This document shows, piece by piece, positions 18,071 through 25,979 of a stretch of 52,841 nt of DNA. Within the stretch, counting starts at the first letter, position 1; every line of letters starts with the position of its first letter. The notes beneath the pieces are model-generated. The model was not told the origin of the DNA, did no database searches, and saw only the letters and a program-made list of their open reading frames with translations. This stretch comes from Pirellulaceae bacterium. GTDB taxonomy: Bacteria > Planctomycetota > Planctomycetia > Pirellulales > Pirellulaceae. Made by a program: the position numbers and the translations under genes. Where the stretch lies: contig JADHUC010000027.1 of NCBI GenBank assembly GCA_016784735.1, positions 1-52,841 of the forward strand. The letters are read 5' to 3'.

Positions 18071-19741
18071 CTACCCGGCTAGGGGCATCACGGTGGCCAA
18101 GAGCACGGTCACCCCGAAGCTGACCGTGCCCAGAACGATTAGCATGATCGTCCACGACCGAAGCGCTTCCACCTCGGTCAGCCCGCTCATCTTGGAAAAG
18201 ATCCAGAAGCCGCTGTCGTTCATCCACGAACCGATCAACGAGCCGCCGCCGATCGCCGTGGCCAGATAAACGGGATGGAAACCCAACGTCTCCGGGCTGG
18301 CAATGCCGGCCAGCATCGCCGAGCTGGTGATCATGGCGATCGTGCTGGAGCCTTGCGCGATTTTCAACACAGCGGATACCCCAAACGCCAGCACCAGCAT
18401 CCAGATACCCCCGCCACCAGGGCCGGCGAACAACACCTTTATCGCCTCGCCGACTTGGGCAACCGTCAGCATGTCGCCAAATGCACCTCCGCCCGCCGTG
18501 ATGAGAATGATCACTCCACCGCTCATAAGCGCCGTTTCAATTGCCGTGGCCATTTCTCCGCGTGTCAGACCGCGCTGCTTGACCAGCGTCCAAATAGCAA
18601 TGATGGTCGAAACCAAGAGGGCGAAGTTGGGGTTGCCGAAAACGTTGGTCACACCGGCGCACTCGGCCAGCTTTTTCGCCGTGGCATCTGTGATCTGTTC
18701 CGGCTGGCGCAGCAGCTCCTTGATCTTATCGTTGATCTCCTCGGACGCCATTTCGACCTTCTGTTCAATCAGTTCCTTCCGAATGAAGCTCTTGGCGGTC
18801 GTTTCAACAACCGTGTTTGTCGAAATCATCAAGACGGGAAGCACAACCGGCAGCAGACTGAGCCACAGCGAGGGCAACTCTGAGTCCTTTAGTGGCTCCG
18901 GCTCGGGCTGGTCGCCGATCGATCGCATGGGAATCGGCATCCAGCGGTCGAGCAAATCGGAGAAGATCAATCCGGCGGCTGCCGACGGCAAGGCGACGAG
19001 ACCTCCGATCAAGATCATCAGCCCCACGTCGATACCCAGCGTGGTAGCCATCACCAATGGACCTGGCGTGGGCGGCACCAACGTGTGCGTTATCGCGCCG
19101 CCGCAGGCGATTGCCAGAACATACAGCAGGTAACGCTTCTGCGTCCGACGATATAGAGACCGTGCCAGCGGCACCAACAGATAGAAGACCGTGTCAAAGA
19201 AGACTGGTATGGCTAGGACAAAGCCACTGCCTGTCAGCGCCATGGGCGATCGTTTTTCGCCAAACAGCTTGACAAAGGCTCGCACAATACGGTCGGCGGC
19301 TCCGCTGTCGAGCATGCACTTGCCGATCACGGCCGCCATGCCGATCACAATGCCGATTCCGCCAGCGGCTTTGCCGAAAGCACCGGCCACACGCGCGATC
19401 GAATCCCACCAATCTCCTCCCAGCAGCCCCACGGCCAGCAAGCTGACGACCATTGCGGCGGTAATCAGTGCCAGGAATGCGTTGAGCTTGAGTCCTATGA
19501 TCAACCCCAGCACGACAGCCATGCCAACGCCAAGGATGATCAATGGCTTAGTGACTTCCTGCTGTTCCTCCTCAGGTTCGGGGTTGCCCGTCGCGTCGGC
19601 CCCAGCTTCCGCTGCCGAAGTTTGCTCTGTCGGCGCAGTCGTTGAGGGTTCTTCACTGTTGGCTGCATCCAATCGCGGGTAGATGATTACCAGGGCGACG
19701 ATTGCAGATAATCCGGCGAGCGCAAATCGGCGTCGATTCAT
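18071..19741 (-). CDS. GntP-family sugar-acid:H+ symporter with unusual N-terminal extension
   Basis: The 556-aa protein matches the gluconate permease family over about residues 68-556. It has many hydrophobic segments, the signature GGAITHTLVPPTPGPL and a repeat-like second half. GntP proteins take up gluconate or related acids (glycerate, idonate, galactonate). The first 67 residues are atypical: a signal-like hydrophobic helix (about 7-26), then a Thr/Glu/Ala-rich acidic linker, together likely adding one membrane span with the linker outside. AAGGAG supports the ATG. As the first gene of the minus-strand block leading into four oxidoreductases, it suggests uptake of their product or substrate. 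Confidence 0.9.
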   Translation of the reverse strand: MNRRRFALAGLSAIVALVIIYPRLDAANSEEPSTTAPTEQTSAAEAGADATGNPEPEEEQQEVTKPLIILGVGMAVVLGLIIGLKLNAFLALITAAMVVSLLAVGLLGGDWWDSIARVAGAFGKAAGGIGIVIGMAAVIGKCMLDSGAADRIVRAFVKLFGEKRSPMALTGSGFVLAIPVFFDTVFYLLVPLARSLYRRTQKRYLLYVLAIACGGAITHTLVPPTPGPLVMATTLGIDVGLMILIGGLVALPSAAAGLIFSDLLDRWMPIPMRSIGDQPEPEPLKDSELPSLWLSLLPVVLPVLMISTNTVVETTAKSFIRKELIEQKVEMASEEINDKIKELLRQPEQITDATAKKLAECAGVTNVFGNPNFALLVSTIIAIWTLVKQRGLTRGEMATAIETALMSGGVIILITAGGGAFGDMLTVAQVGEAIKVLFAGPGGGGIWMLVLAFGVSAVLKIAQGSSTIAMITSSAMLAGIASPETLGFHPVYLATAIGGGSLIGSWMNDSGFWIFSKMSGLTEVEALRSWTIMLIVLGTVSFGVTVLLATVMPLAG

Positions 19742-19943
19742 GGAGCAGGCTCCTTGGCGGGTTTCGGAACGGAGGGGTTGTCAGTTGCGCGCAAGACTCT
19801 CCGATCGAGGCCACGCAGGCTGCAAGCATACCGGAAACGACTGGAAAAGTCGAAGAGTTCAGGCTCTAACTTGCCATGGCAGCCCGAAAGCCGTACTCCC
19901 GCGGCCGATTCGCGCACGGACGGTAGAGTCCCACGGCGATGTG

Positions 19944-20153
19944 CTAGCCTTCGAGGATATCGGCTTCGTCGTAAGTTCGACGATCCGAGGGATGCCAAAG
20001 CGGCAGCCCCCGCCTTACGCGCTCGGCCATCACTTGCAGCTTATCACCCGTACCAGGCAGCGCCCTAGTGGCTGAGTAAGAGGACGACTTCGGCACGTCG
20101 GGTTCGTAATCCCATATACCTAACTTGATCGCTTCCAGCACGGAGTGAGCCAC
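19944..20153 (-). CDS. Small conserved-type protein, unknown function
   Basis: The 69-aa product starts at GTG 20153, preceded by AGGAG at good spacing. An ATG 19 codons upstream is open but would lie before this ribosome site. Features are AHSVLEAIKLGIWDYEP at the start and VRRGLPLWHPSDRRTYDEAD near the end. From memory, similar small proteins ending in an LPLWHPxD-type motif occur in planctomycetes, with no known function. No signal or membrane segment is visible, so it is probably cytoplasmic. The 200-bp spaces on either side show no other gene. Confidence 0.65.
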   Translation of the reverse strand: MAHSVLEAIKLGIWDYEPDVPKSSSYSATRALPGTGDKLQVMAERVRRGLPLWHPSDRRTYDEADILEG

Positions 20154-20306
20154 GGCTTTTTCTCCTGTTTCCTTCCTTCGGTATTCCAGTGAATGTGCTT
20201 TCGACGACACGGTCGACTTCCAACGAAGGGCGCAAAGAAATGCGCCGAGACAGACACGTCACTAACGAAAACTTAAGGGCCAGTATTCAGCGCGCCGAGG
20301 CAAATG

Positions 20307-21047
20307 TCAAGCAAATCGTCTGTTCTTCCAAAAAAATCTCGCCGATGAGCTACCCGAAGTGTGGCAATCGATCAACGTCGCCAACTCGCGCACCAGACAC
20401 TGATCGACGGTTCCTGTCCTTGCCTCGGGACAGGCCGCTCCCCGCACGGCAACGTAGTCCGGCCTCAATGGCATCACGCACGGAATCGTCGCCGGGCCAA
20501 GTGATCCGCCTAGGACCGTGAGCATACCACGGTCGCGAATGACGCCGACCAATTGTGACAGAATTTCGACGTCCAGGTGGCTGGCCAAAGCACCTTGAGA
20601 TTTGTCGAACGTATCGAACAGCACAGCACCGCACTCCAGACGCACCGCGCGGTCGATGATCTCGTTCGGTGATGGTGCGCAAGCAGCACGCCAGTCCGCA
20701 TAGACAACCGCGACCGGAGTCACGCGTCGAGGAAGTCGACTCAAAAGGCTCGCCCACTCGCGCGGCCAATCGTTCCGCTGGCCGCATCCTGCAAGTCCTA
20801 CCTTGGCGTAGTCGAAACCGGCAAGGCTCTCGACGTTTGCGCTCGCTGCATCGCCGCACAGCTCGCCCAAAGCGACGCTAGTGGGAACCTTGCCCGCGAC
20901 GGCACGCAGAACTTCTTGCCAAGCGGCTTCGTCGGCCGCGCCCAGAGAGCCGCGAGACGGCTCCTTGACGTCGATCAGATCTGCACGGCCTGCCAACGCT
21001 TCCCTTGCTTCTTCGGCACTGCGAACGCTAACCAATAGGCCGGTCAT
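20307..21047 (-). CDS. mfnB: (5-formylfuran-3-yl)methyl phosphate synthase (MfnB)
   Basis: The 246-aa protein matches MfnB (formerly DUF556), a TIM-barrel enzyme that condenses two glyceraldehyde-3-phosphate molecules into the furan precursor of methanofuran-type C1 carriers. Visible landmarks are LIDVKEPSRGSLG (Lys28, the expected Schiff-base lysine), FDYAKVGLAG (Lys82) and FDTFDKSQGAL (Lys149). The ATG at 21047 gives the family's usual length and start; an ATG at 21101 is also open. Planctomycetes are known to carry tetrahydromethanopterin-linked C1 genes, so a methanofuran-like pathway is plausible. No other pathway gene lies nearby. It is divergent from the RNase D gene, with 61 bp between them. 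Confidence 0.85.
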   Translation of the reverse strand: MTGLLVSVRSAEEAREALAGRADLIDVKEPSRGSLGAADEAAWQEVLRAVAGKVPTSVALGELCGDAASANVESLAGFDYAKVGLAGCGQRNDWPREWASLLSRLPRRVTPVAVVYADWRAACAPSPNEIIDRAVRLECGAVLFDTFDKSQGALASHLDVEILSQLVGVIRDRGMLTVLGGSLGPATIPCVMPLRPDYVAVRGAACPEARTGTVDQCLVRELATLIDCHTSGSSSARFFWKNRRFA

Positions 21048-21108
21048 TCCGCTTCTGCTTTCATCCCACTCGCGGCGGGTCTCCTGGAAAACCGCTGACA
21101 TTTCCCTT

Positions 21109-22359
21109 ATGATCAAATCTCTTCTTGAACATCGCACAGTTTGGACGCTTTGGAAAGCCGTGGTCAGCGTGCAGTACGAACATATCACTACCCAACGGGA
21201 TCTGGAGCGTTTCTGCGAGGCAATCTCCGAGGCAAGTACCATTGCTTTCGACACGGAGTTCGTGTCGGAAGACAGCTACCGCCCTCATTTCTGTCTGGCG
21301 CAAGTCGCGGCTGCAGGCCGATTGGCGATCATCGACGCCATAACGATCAAGGACGTCACTCCATTTTGGGAGTTACTGGCCGCGCCCGGTCACGAGACGA
21401 TTGTGCATGCCGGCCGTCAGGAGTTGTGCTTCTGCCTGCATGCCGTCGGAAAACGGCTAGACCACCTGTTCGACACGCAAATCGCCGCAGGCATGATCGG
21501 GATGGAATACCCGGCCGCATACAGCACCTTGGTGTCAAAGCTGTTGGGCAAGACGCTCGGCAAGGGCGAGACTCGCACCGACTGGCGCCGCCGGCCGTTG
21601 TCCGACCGCCAAGTCGATTACGCGTTACGCGACGTCGTCTATCTGGCGCAGATTCGTGATATGCTAGTGGAAAGGCTGGAAGCGCTCGAGCGTTCCCAGT
21701 GGCTCGAAACGGAAATCGATCGCTGGCAGTCGGCGGTCGAAGCAGCGGAGTTCAGCGAACGCTGGCGCAACGTTTCCGGGACATCCAGGTTGCCGCCCCG
21801 AGCCCTAGCGATCGTTCGCGCTCTCTGGCGTTGGCGCGAAGCCGAGGCCAAGCGACAGAATCGCCCGCCCAAGCGACTCCTGCGCGACGACTTGATCGTC
21901 GAATTGTCCAAGCGCGGATCGAGTGACGTGAAGCAGATACAGAGCATTCGAGGAATGCATCGGCGTGGCAAAGAACACTATTTGGGGCCCATCGCCGAGT
22001 GCATCGCAGAAGCAGTGGCTTTGCCTGACGGACAGCACCCAAGGCCGCCGCGACGAGCCAAGAGTCGGCCCCAGTTGAATCTATTGGGGCAGTTCCTGAC
22101 GACGGCATTGGGAAGCGTCTGTCGTGCGCGACAGATTGCGCCTTCGTTGGTCGGAACCGTGCAAGATATGCGAGATTTCGTCGCCTATCGTCTGAACCAG
22201 GAGAAGAATTCCGACGGCGATCCTCCCGCCCTGGCTTGCGGGTGGCGGTCGGAAGTCGTCGGCCGTACGATCGACGAGCTTCTGGCGGGGAAACTTGCAG
22301 TCCGCGTCACCGACGCCTTGGGCGAACAGCCATTGACTTTCGAACCGACGAAGGATTGA
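21109..22359 (+). CDS. rnd: RNase D-like 3'-5' exonuclease (DEDD family) with HRDC domain
   Basis: The 416-aa protein has the DEDDy exonuclease layout: motif I FDTEF (Asp48, Glu50), motif II VHAGRQELCFC and motif III YALRD (Tyr171, Asp175). An HRDC-type helical region lies at about residues 230-290 (PPKRLLRDDLIVELSK). The family trims 3' ends of tRNA and other stable RNAs in the cytoplasm. In motif II the usual metal-binding Asp is Glu105. The open frame continues upstream of 21109, but homology begins near residue 20, so ATG 21109 or a GTG at 21169 are the candidate starts. The SMP-30-like gene follows after 6 bp. Confidence 0.85.
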   Translation: MIKSLLEHRTVWTLWKAVVSVQYEHITTQRDLERFCEAISEASTIAFDTEFVSEDSYRPHFCLAQVAAAGRLAIIDAITIKDVTPFWELLAAPGHETIVHAGRQELCFCLHAVGKRLDHLFDTQIAAGMIGMEYPAAYSTLVSKLLGKTLGKGETRTDWRRRPLSDRQVDYALRDVVYLAQIRDMLVERLEALERSQWLETEIDRWQSAVEAAEFSERWRNVSGTSRLPPRALAIVRALWRWREAEAKRQNRPPKRLLRDDLIVELSKRGSSDVKQIQSIRGMHRRGKEHYLGPIAECIAEAVALPDGQHPRPPRRAKSRPQLNLLGQFLTTALGSVCRARQIAPSLVGTVQDMRDFVAYRLNQEKNSDGDPPALACGWRSEVVGRTIDELLAGKLAVRVTDALGEQPLTFEPTKD

Positions 22360-22365
22360 GCGAAT

Positions 22366-23391
22366 ATGCACCTCCGACGACTAACTGCCTGCCTGATCGT
22401 TTTGCTGCCGGCAATCGTCTCCTCGCTGGTCAAAGCCGACGACGAGCTTCCGCCGTCCCATTCGGTGAAACCGGAACTGTATGCCACAGGCTTCGCCTTT
22501 GCCGAGGGTCCGGCTCTGGACTCGGAGGGCAACCTTTTTGTCGTCAACTATCGTCACAAGGGCACAATCGGCCGCATCACGCCGGACGGCGAAGCGTCGA
22601 TCTGGTGCGACTTGAACGAGTTGGCTCCGACCGAAGGGCGCGATGCACAGGCAAATGGGCTGAAGATCGACGGCGAGGGACGTCTGATTGTTGCCGATGC
22701 CGGCGGCGGCCGCGTGTTGCGAATCTCGTCCGACGCCAAGCAATCCGAGGTGCTGGCGGATCGATGCGAGGGAGTTCGCTTTGTCTCCCCCAACGATGTG
22801 GCTTTGGACGTGGAAGGCAATATCTACTTCAGCGATCCGGGCGGTTCTGACGCCGAGAATCCGATTGGTTCGGTATATCGCTACGACATCCAGACGAAGC
22901 AAACGTCCTGCTTGGTAAACGAGCTTGCCTTTCCCAATGGTCTAGGTGTAACTCCCGACCAGAAGAATCTGTGTTTAGCCGAAAGCCAGCGATATCGCAT
23001 CCTGATTTTCGACCTGGATACGGAAACCGGGAAGGTCGATAACGAACGGGTACTGATCGAGTTTCCGGAGGAGACGAGCGGCGATATCGTGGGCGGCAAG
23101 TTCCCGCCCGACGGACTCGTGCTTGATGCCGATGGCCGGCTCTACGTCGCCATGTGGGTTGGCGGAGTAATCAACGTCGTGGATATCCCGTCCGGCAAAC
23201 TGTTGCGACAGTACTATGCGGGCGGCTCGCAGGTGACCAACTGCCATTTTCACGGTGGCTATTTATACACGACCGTGGCTGCCAAGGAGGCTGTTTTCCG
23301 TTTGAAATTGGGGGTCGCTGGACACCAGTACGCGAAGAGGGCCGGGGTTGTGAAAAAGCCCGCAAAGGTCGAACGGGAGGTGGAGGAATAG
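22366..23391 (+). CDS. Secreted SMP-30/gluconolactonase-like beta-propeller protein
   Basis: The 341-aa protein has a Sec signal (about residues 1-24) and six-bladed propeller signatures of the SMP-30/gluconolactonase group: FAEGPALDSEGNLFVVNY at the start, FVSPNDVALDVEGNIYFSD in the middle and PDGLVLDADGRLYVAMW near the end. The conserved Glu (AEGPA) and Asn/Asp (SPNDVA, PDGLVL) match the metal-site positions of this fold. Members hydrolyse sugar lactones; the exact substrate is not visible. Export would put it in the same compartment as the Tat oxidoreductases, whose products could include lactones, but the link is only inference. It follows RNase D by 6 bp. Confidence 0.87.
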   Translation: MHLRRLTACLIVLLPAIVSSLVKADDELPPSHSVKPELYATGFAFAEGPALDSEGNLFVVNYRHKGTIGRITPDGEASIWCDLNELAPTEGRDAQANGLKIDGEGRLIVADAGGGRVLRISSDAKQSEVLADRCEGVRFVSPNDVALDVEGNIYFSDPGGSDAENPIGSVYRYDIQTKQTSCLVNELAFPNGLGVTPDQKNLCLAESQRYRILIFDLDTETGKVDNERVLIEFPEETSGDIVGGKFPPDGLVLDADGRLYVAMWVGGVINVVDIPSGKLLRQYYAGGSQVTNCHFHGGYLYTTVAAKEAVFRLKLGVAGHQYAKRAGVVKKPAKVEREVEE

Positions 23392-23427
23392 CGAAATGTG
23401 CCCGGCCTTGATCGTAGGTTCGTCAAT

Positions 23428-23497
23428 GTGGGGCACGTTTCTAACGTGCCAACGTCTGGGAGCTTGTGAGCGACGGCACGTTGGAAACGTGCCCCAC
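23428..23497. repeat. Repeat family D: 23-bp inverted repeat
   Basis: Arms 23428-23450 and 23475-23497 (GTGGGGCACGTTTC...) match at 22 of 23 positions around a 24-nt loop. Each arm contains a smaller palindrome, CACGTTTC/TAACGTG. It fills the spacer between the SMP-30-like gene and murB. Only one copy is in the window. It could terminate or protect the upstream transcript, or be a non-autonomous element. Confidence 0.9.
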
Positions 23498-23663
23498 GTA
23501 CCGGCGCCGCCAACATTTGCCGAAGTTGTAATCAAGGCTAATGCGCCCCGAATATCTTGTCTCGCTCGCCTCGTCTGCCCGGTTTGTCCGCTCTGCATTG
23601 ACACCTGATTCTCACACGCCTATTATCCCGACGTAACTGTCGGCAAACGACGGGAAGAGAACG

Positions 23664-24542
23664 ATGGCTTTTCAAACCGGTTTCGAACACATCGTCCGCG
23701 AGGGCGAGCTGCTAGCACCCTACACTTGGCTCCGTTTGGGCGGCGAGGCACAGTACTTCGCCGAACCCACGAATGTGAACGAGTTGGCGGAGTTGGTACG
23801 TCGTTGCCACCAAGACGATATGCCCGTTCGGCTGTTGGGTGCGGGATCGAACCTGCTGGTGCGCGATGAAGGCGTGTCGGGGCTGGTGATCCATCTGTCG
23901 GTGGCGCAGTTCAGCGAGGTGTCGGTAAAGGACGAGGTTCTGACGGCCGGAGGCGGTGCCAAGCTGTCCCATGCCATTTCGACGGCTGTTCGGGAAGGGC
24001 TGGCCGGTCTGGAACCGTTGGTCGGGATTCCCGGTACGGTTGGCGGTGCCCTGCACGGAAACGCCAGCAGTCACGGCAACGATATCGGCCAGTGTACACA
24101 GGGCGCCACGGTGTTGACCCATTCCGGCGAAATGGTCTCACGTTCGCGCGACGAGTTGGTGTTTGCTTACCGCGAAAGCAGCCTTGACGAACTCGTCATT
24201 CTGACGGCCCAATTTCAGTTGGAGCCGGAAGATCCGCAGGAACTGACCAAACGAATGCAAAAGCTATGGATCGTGAACAAGGCCGCACAACCGCTGCGGG
24301 ACCAGAACACCGCGATGGTCTTCAAGGATCCGGGCGGCATCAGCGCTGCGAGCCTGATCGAACAGGCTGGGCTCAAAGGCGCAAGCGCAGGCTCGGCGGA
24401 ATTGAGTGATCGAAATGCGAACTTCATCGTCACACGGCCGGATGCGACCAGCAGCGATGTGCTGAAGTTAATCGATCAGTTGCGTGAAACAGTGCTGGAA
24501 CGACTGGGCGTTGAATTGGAGACAGCAATCGATATTTGGTAG
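23664..24542 (+). CDS. murB: UDP-N-acetylenolpyruvoylglucosamine reductase (MurB)
   Basis: The 292-aa protein has MurB landmarks: FAD-binding LLGAGSNLLVRDEG (about 58-70), PGTVGGALHGNASSHG (123-138), YRES (169-172), SDRNANFIV and a terminal ELETAIDIW containing the conserved Glu. MurB reduces the enolpyruvyl group to form UDP-MurNAc, the second committed step of peptidoglycan synthesis, in the cytoplasm. The catalytic Ser or Cys normally found in a GSxFKNP-type motif is Met218 here (TAMVFKDP). GGGAAGAG lies upstream of the ATG. The ftsQ-like gene follows after 72 bp, an order echoing the murC-murB-ddl-ftsQ cluster of other bacteria. Confidence 0.9.
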   Translation: MAFQTGFEHIVREGELLAPYTWLRLGGEAQYFAEPTNVNELAELVRRCHQDDMPVRLLGAGSNLLVRDEGVSGLVIHLSVAQFSEVSVKDEVLTAGGGAKLSHAISTAVREGLAGLEPLVGIPGTVGGALHGNASSHGNDIGQCTQGATVLTHSGEMVSRSRDELVFAYRESSLDELVILTAQFQLEPEDPQELTKRMQKLWIVNKAAQPLRDQNTAMVFKDPGGISAASLIEQAGLKGASAGSAELSDRNANFIVTRPDATSSDVLKLIDQLRETVLERLGVELETAIDIW

Positions 24543-24614
24543 GAGCGCTGCCCTTCAGGTCGTCGACGGTGGCGGCCGAAGAGTCTAGACGACTCGTGCA
24601 TGGAGGCTCGAGTA

Positions 24615-25592
24615 ATGAATGCTGCGCGACGCAAGCGCAAGACCGGTGCCCGCTCGCCGTTCTCCCCAATGGCTCTGCTTTTCCAGCCTGGCGCGGGGCG
24701 GCAGGCAATTGTCATACTGGTCATGATTGCCGGTATGACCGGAGGGGCCGTCTACGCCTGGCAGCGTTGGGGAGACCGTATCACGGAGGGCCCCGAGTAC
24801 GTCTTGCTGCCGGAGAACATCGAGATCCCGGCGAAGCCCACTTGGATCCGATCGGACATCCGAGCGGAAGTCGTCCGCGACGGAAGCTTGACTGATCTGT
24901 CGATACTGGACACGCAGCTTATCGTGAAAGTCGCCCAGGCTTTCGCCATGCACAGTTGGGTCGAACGAGTGACGCGTGTCAGCAAGCACTATCCCGCGCG
25001 CGTTGTTGTCGAGATGGTCTACCGCAAGCCGATCGCCATGGTGGAAGTGTCGGTCAATGGCCAAGCAGGCCTGTTCCCGATCGACATCGAGGGTGTCTTG
25101 CTGCCGCCGGCAGATTTCATTACCGAAGACGGCACTGCCGCTGGGAACGCTCGGGAGTACTTGCGCATTTTCGTGCCGGACGCCGCGCCAACGGGCCCAG
25201 TCGGAACCGCATGGGGAGATCCTCGCGTCGACGGGGCCGCCCGGATTGCGGCCGTTTTCCAGGATCGCTGGAAAGACCTCGGTCTGTACCGTATCGCGAT
25301 CGGCGCACCGGACTCCGCCGCCGTTGCGGATTTGCAGCCGACCTACGAACTGCTTACGAAGAACGGGTTTCGCGTGATTTGGGGAAAGGCGCCCGATGCG
25401 GACAGCGCCGCCGAAGCGAAAGCCGCTTTAGCGAAAGTGGCCAAACTGGCGACGTACGTCCAGACGAACGGATCGTTGGAGTCGATTCCCGGAGCCACAC
25501 ACATCGACCTGCGCGGACGACCGGACTTCGATCCCCACACCGCGACGTTGCCGACGGGGCCGTCATGGGGCCCTACCGCGACGAATCGCTGA
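24615..25592 (+). CDS. ftsQ: FtsQ/DivIB-like cell-division protein
   Basis: The 325-aa protein is a single-pass membrane protein: a basic N-terminus, one hydrophobic helix (about residues 27-48), then an extracytoplasmic region. The segment WVERVTRVSKHYPARVVVEM, followed by YRKPIAMVEV and LFPIDIEGVLLP, matches the POTRA-to-beta transition of FtsQ. The C-terminal half is less familiar. The ATG at 24615 is chosen because GGAGG lies 8 bases upstream; an ATG 5 codons earlier is also open. The murB-ftsQ order supports the call. Planctomycetes generally lack FtsZ, so its division role may be altered. Its last 20 bp overlap the convergent csrA. Confidence 0.75.
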   Translation: MNAARRKRKTGARSPFSPMALLFQPGAGRQAIVILVMIAGMTGGAVYAWQRWGDRITEGPEYVLLPENIEIPAKPTWIRSDIRAEVVRDGSLTDLSILDTQLIVKVAQAFAMHSWVERVTRVSKHYPARVVVEMVYRKPIAMVEVSVNGQAGLFPIDIEGVLLPPADFITEDGTAAGNAREYLRIFVPDAAPTGPVGTAWGDPRVDGAARIAAVFQDRWKDLGLYRIAIGAPDSAAVADLQPTYELLTKNGFRVIWGKAPDADSAAEAKAALAKVAKLATYVQTNGSLESIPGATHIDLRGRPDFDPHTATLPTGPSWGPTATNR

Positions 25593-25773
25593 CGCGGTGG
25601 TGCGCCCCTTCAGCCCGTTCGAGCTGCTCCTTCAACTCCTGCCGGATCACGGGCATTTCCGGCGGAGCCTCCACACCAATGCGGACGCCACCCCCAGCAA
25701 TCCGGACCACGGTGATGGAGATGTTATCGCCGATGAGAATCCGTTCTCCGACTTTGCGACTTAATACCAGCAT
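25573..25773 (-). CDS. csrA: Carbon storage regulator CsrA/RsmA
   Basis: The 66-aa product matches CsrA, an RNA-binding dimer that recognises GGA-containing loops and controls translation. It starts MLVLSRKVGERILIGDNI and keeps VRIGVEAPPE and Arg44 (VIRQEL), the key RNA-contact residue. The frame stays open upstream, with another ATG 16 codons earlier (25821) that would add MLLWESIEAAGLTRKQ. I chose the family start, although no good ribosome site precedes it. An AAGGAGGA lies further upstream at about 25849-25856 and could be a CsrA-binding or ribosome site. The 3' end overlaps the ftsQ-like gene on the other strand. Confidence 0.92.
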   Translation of the reverse strand: MLVLSRKVGERILIGDNISITVVRIAGGGVRIGVEAPPEMPVIRQELKEQLERAEGAHHRVSDSSR

Positions 25774-25979
25774 TTGCTTGCGCGTCAGGCCGGCAGCTTC
25801 AATGGACTCCCACAACAACATGGGTGGAGAAAGCCAACGGCCCGATCCTCCTTGAACACGGGTAAGCGAGTGACCAACCGACGGATATACTGGATAATGC
25901 AACGCTGGAAGGCTGGATTTGGATAAGAGAATGGTAGCAATGATAGCTAGGGAATGCAAGCGGAATACGACCGGTCGAA

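Noticed and set aside
23664-24542. Broken murB because of the missing catalytic Ser
   Set aside because: The frame is intact, of normal length and keeps the other conserved motifs, so it is annotated as a gene with a substituted residue rather than a pseudogene.
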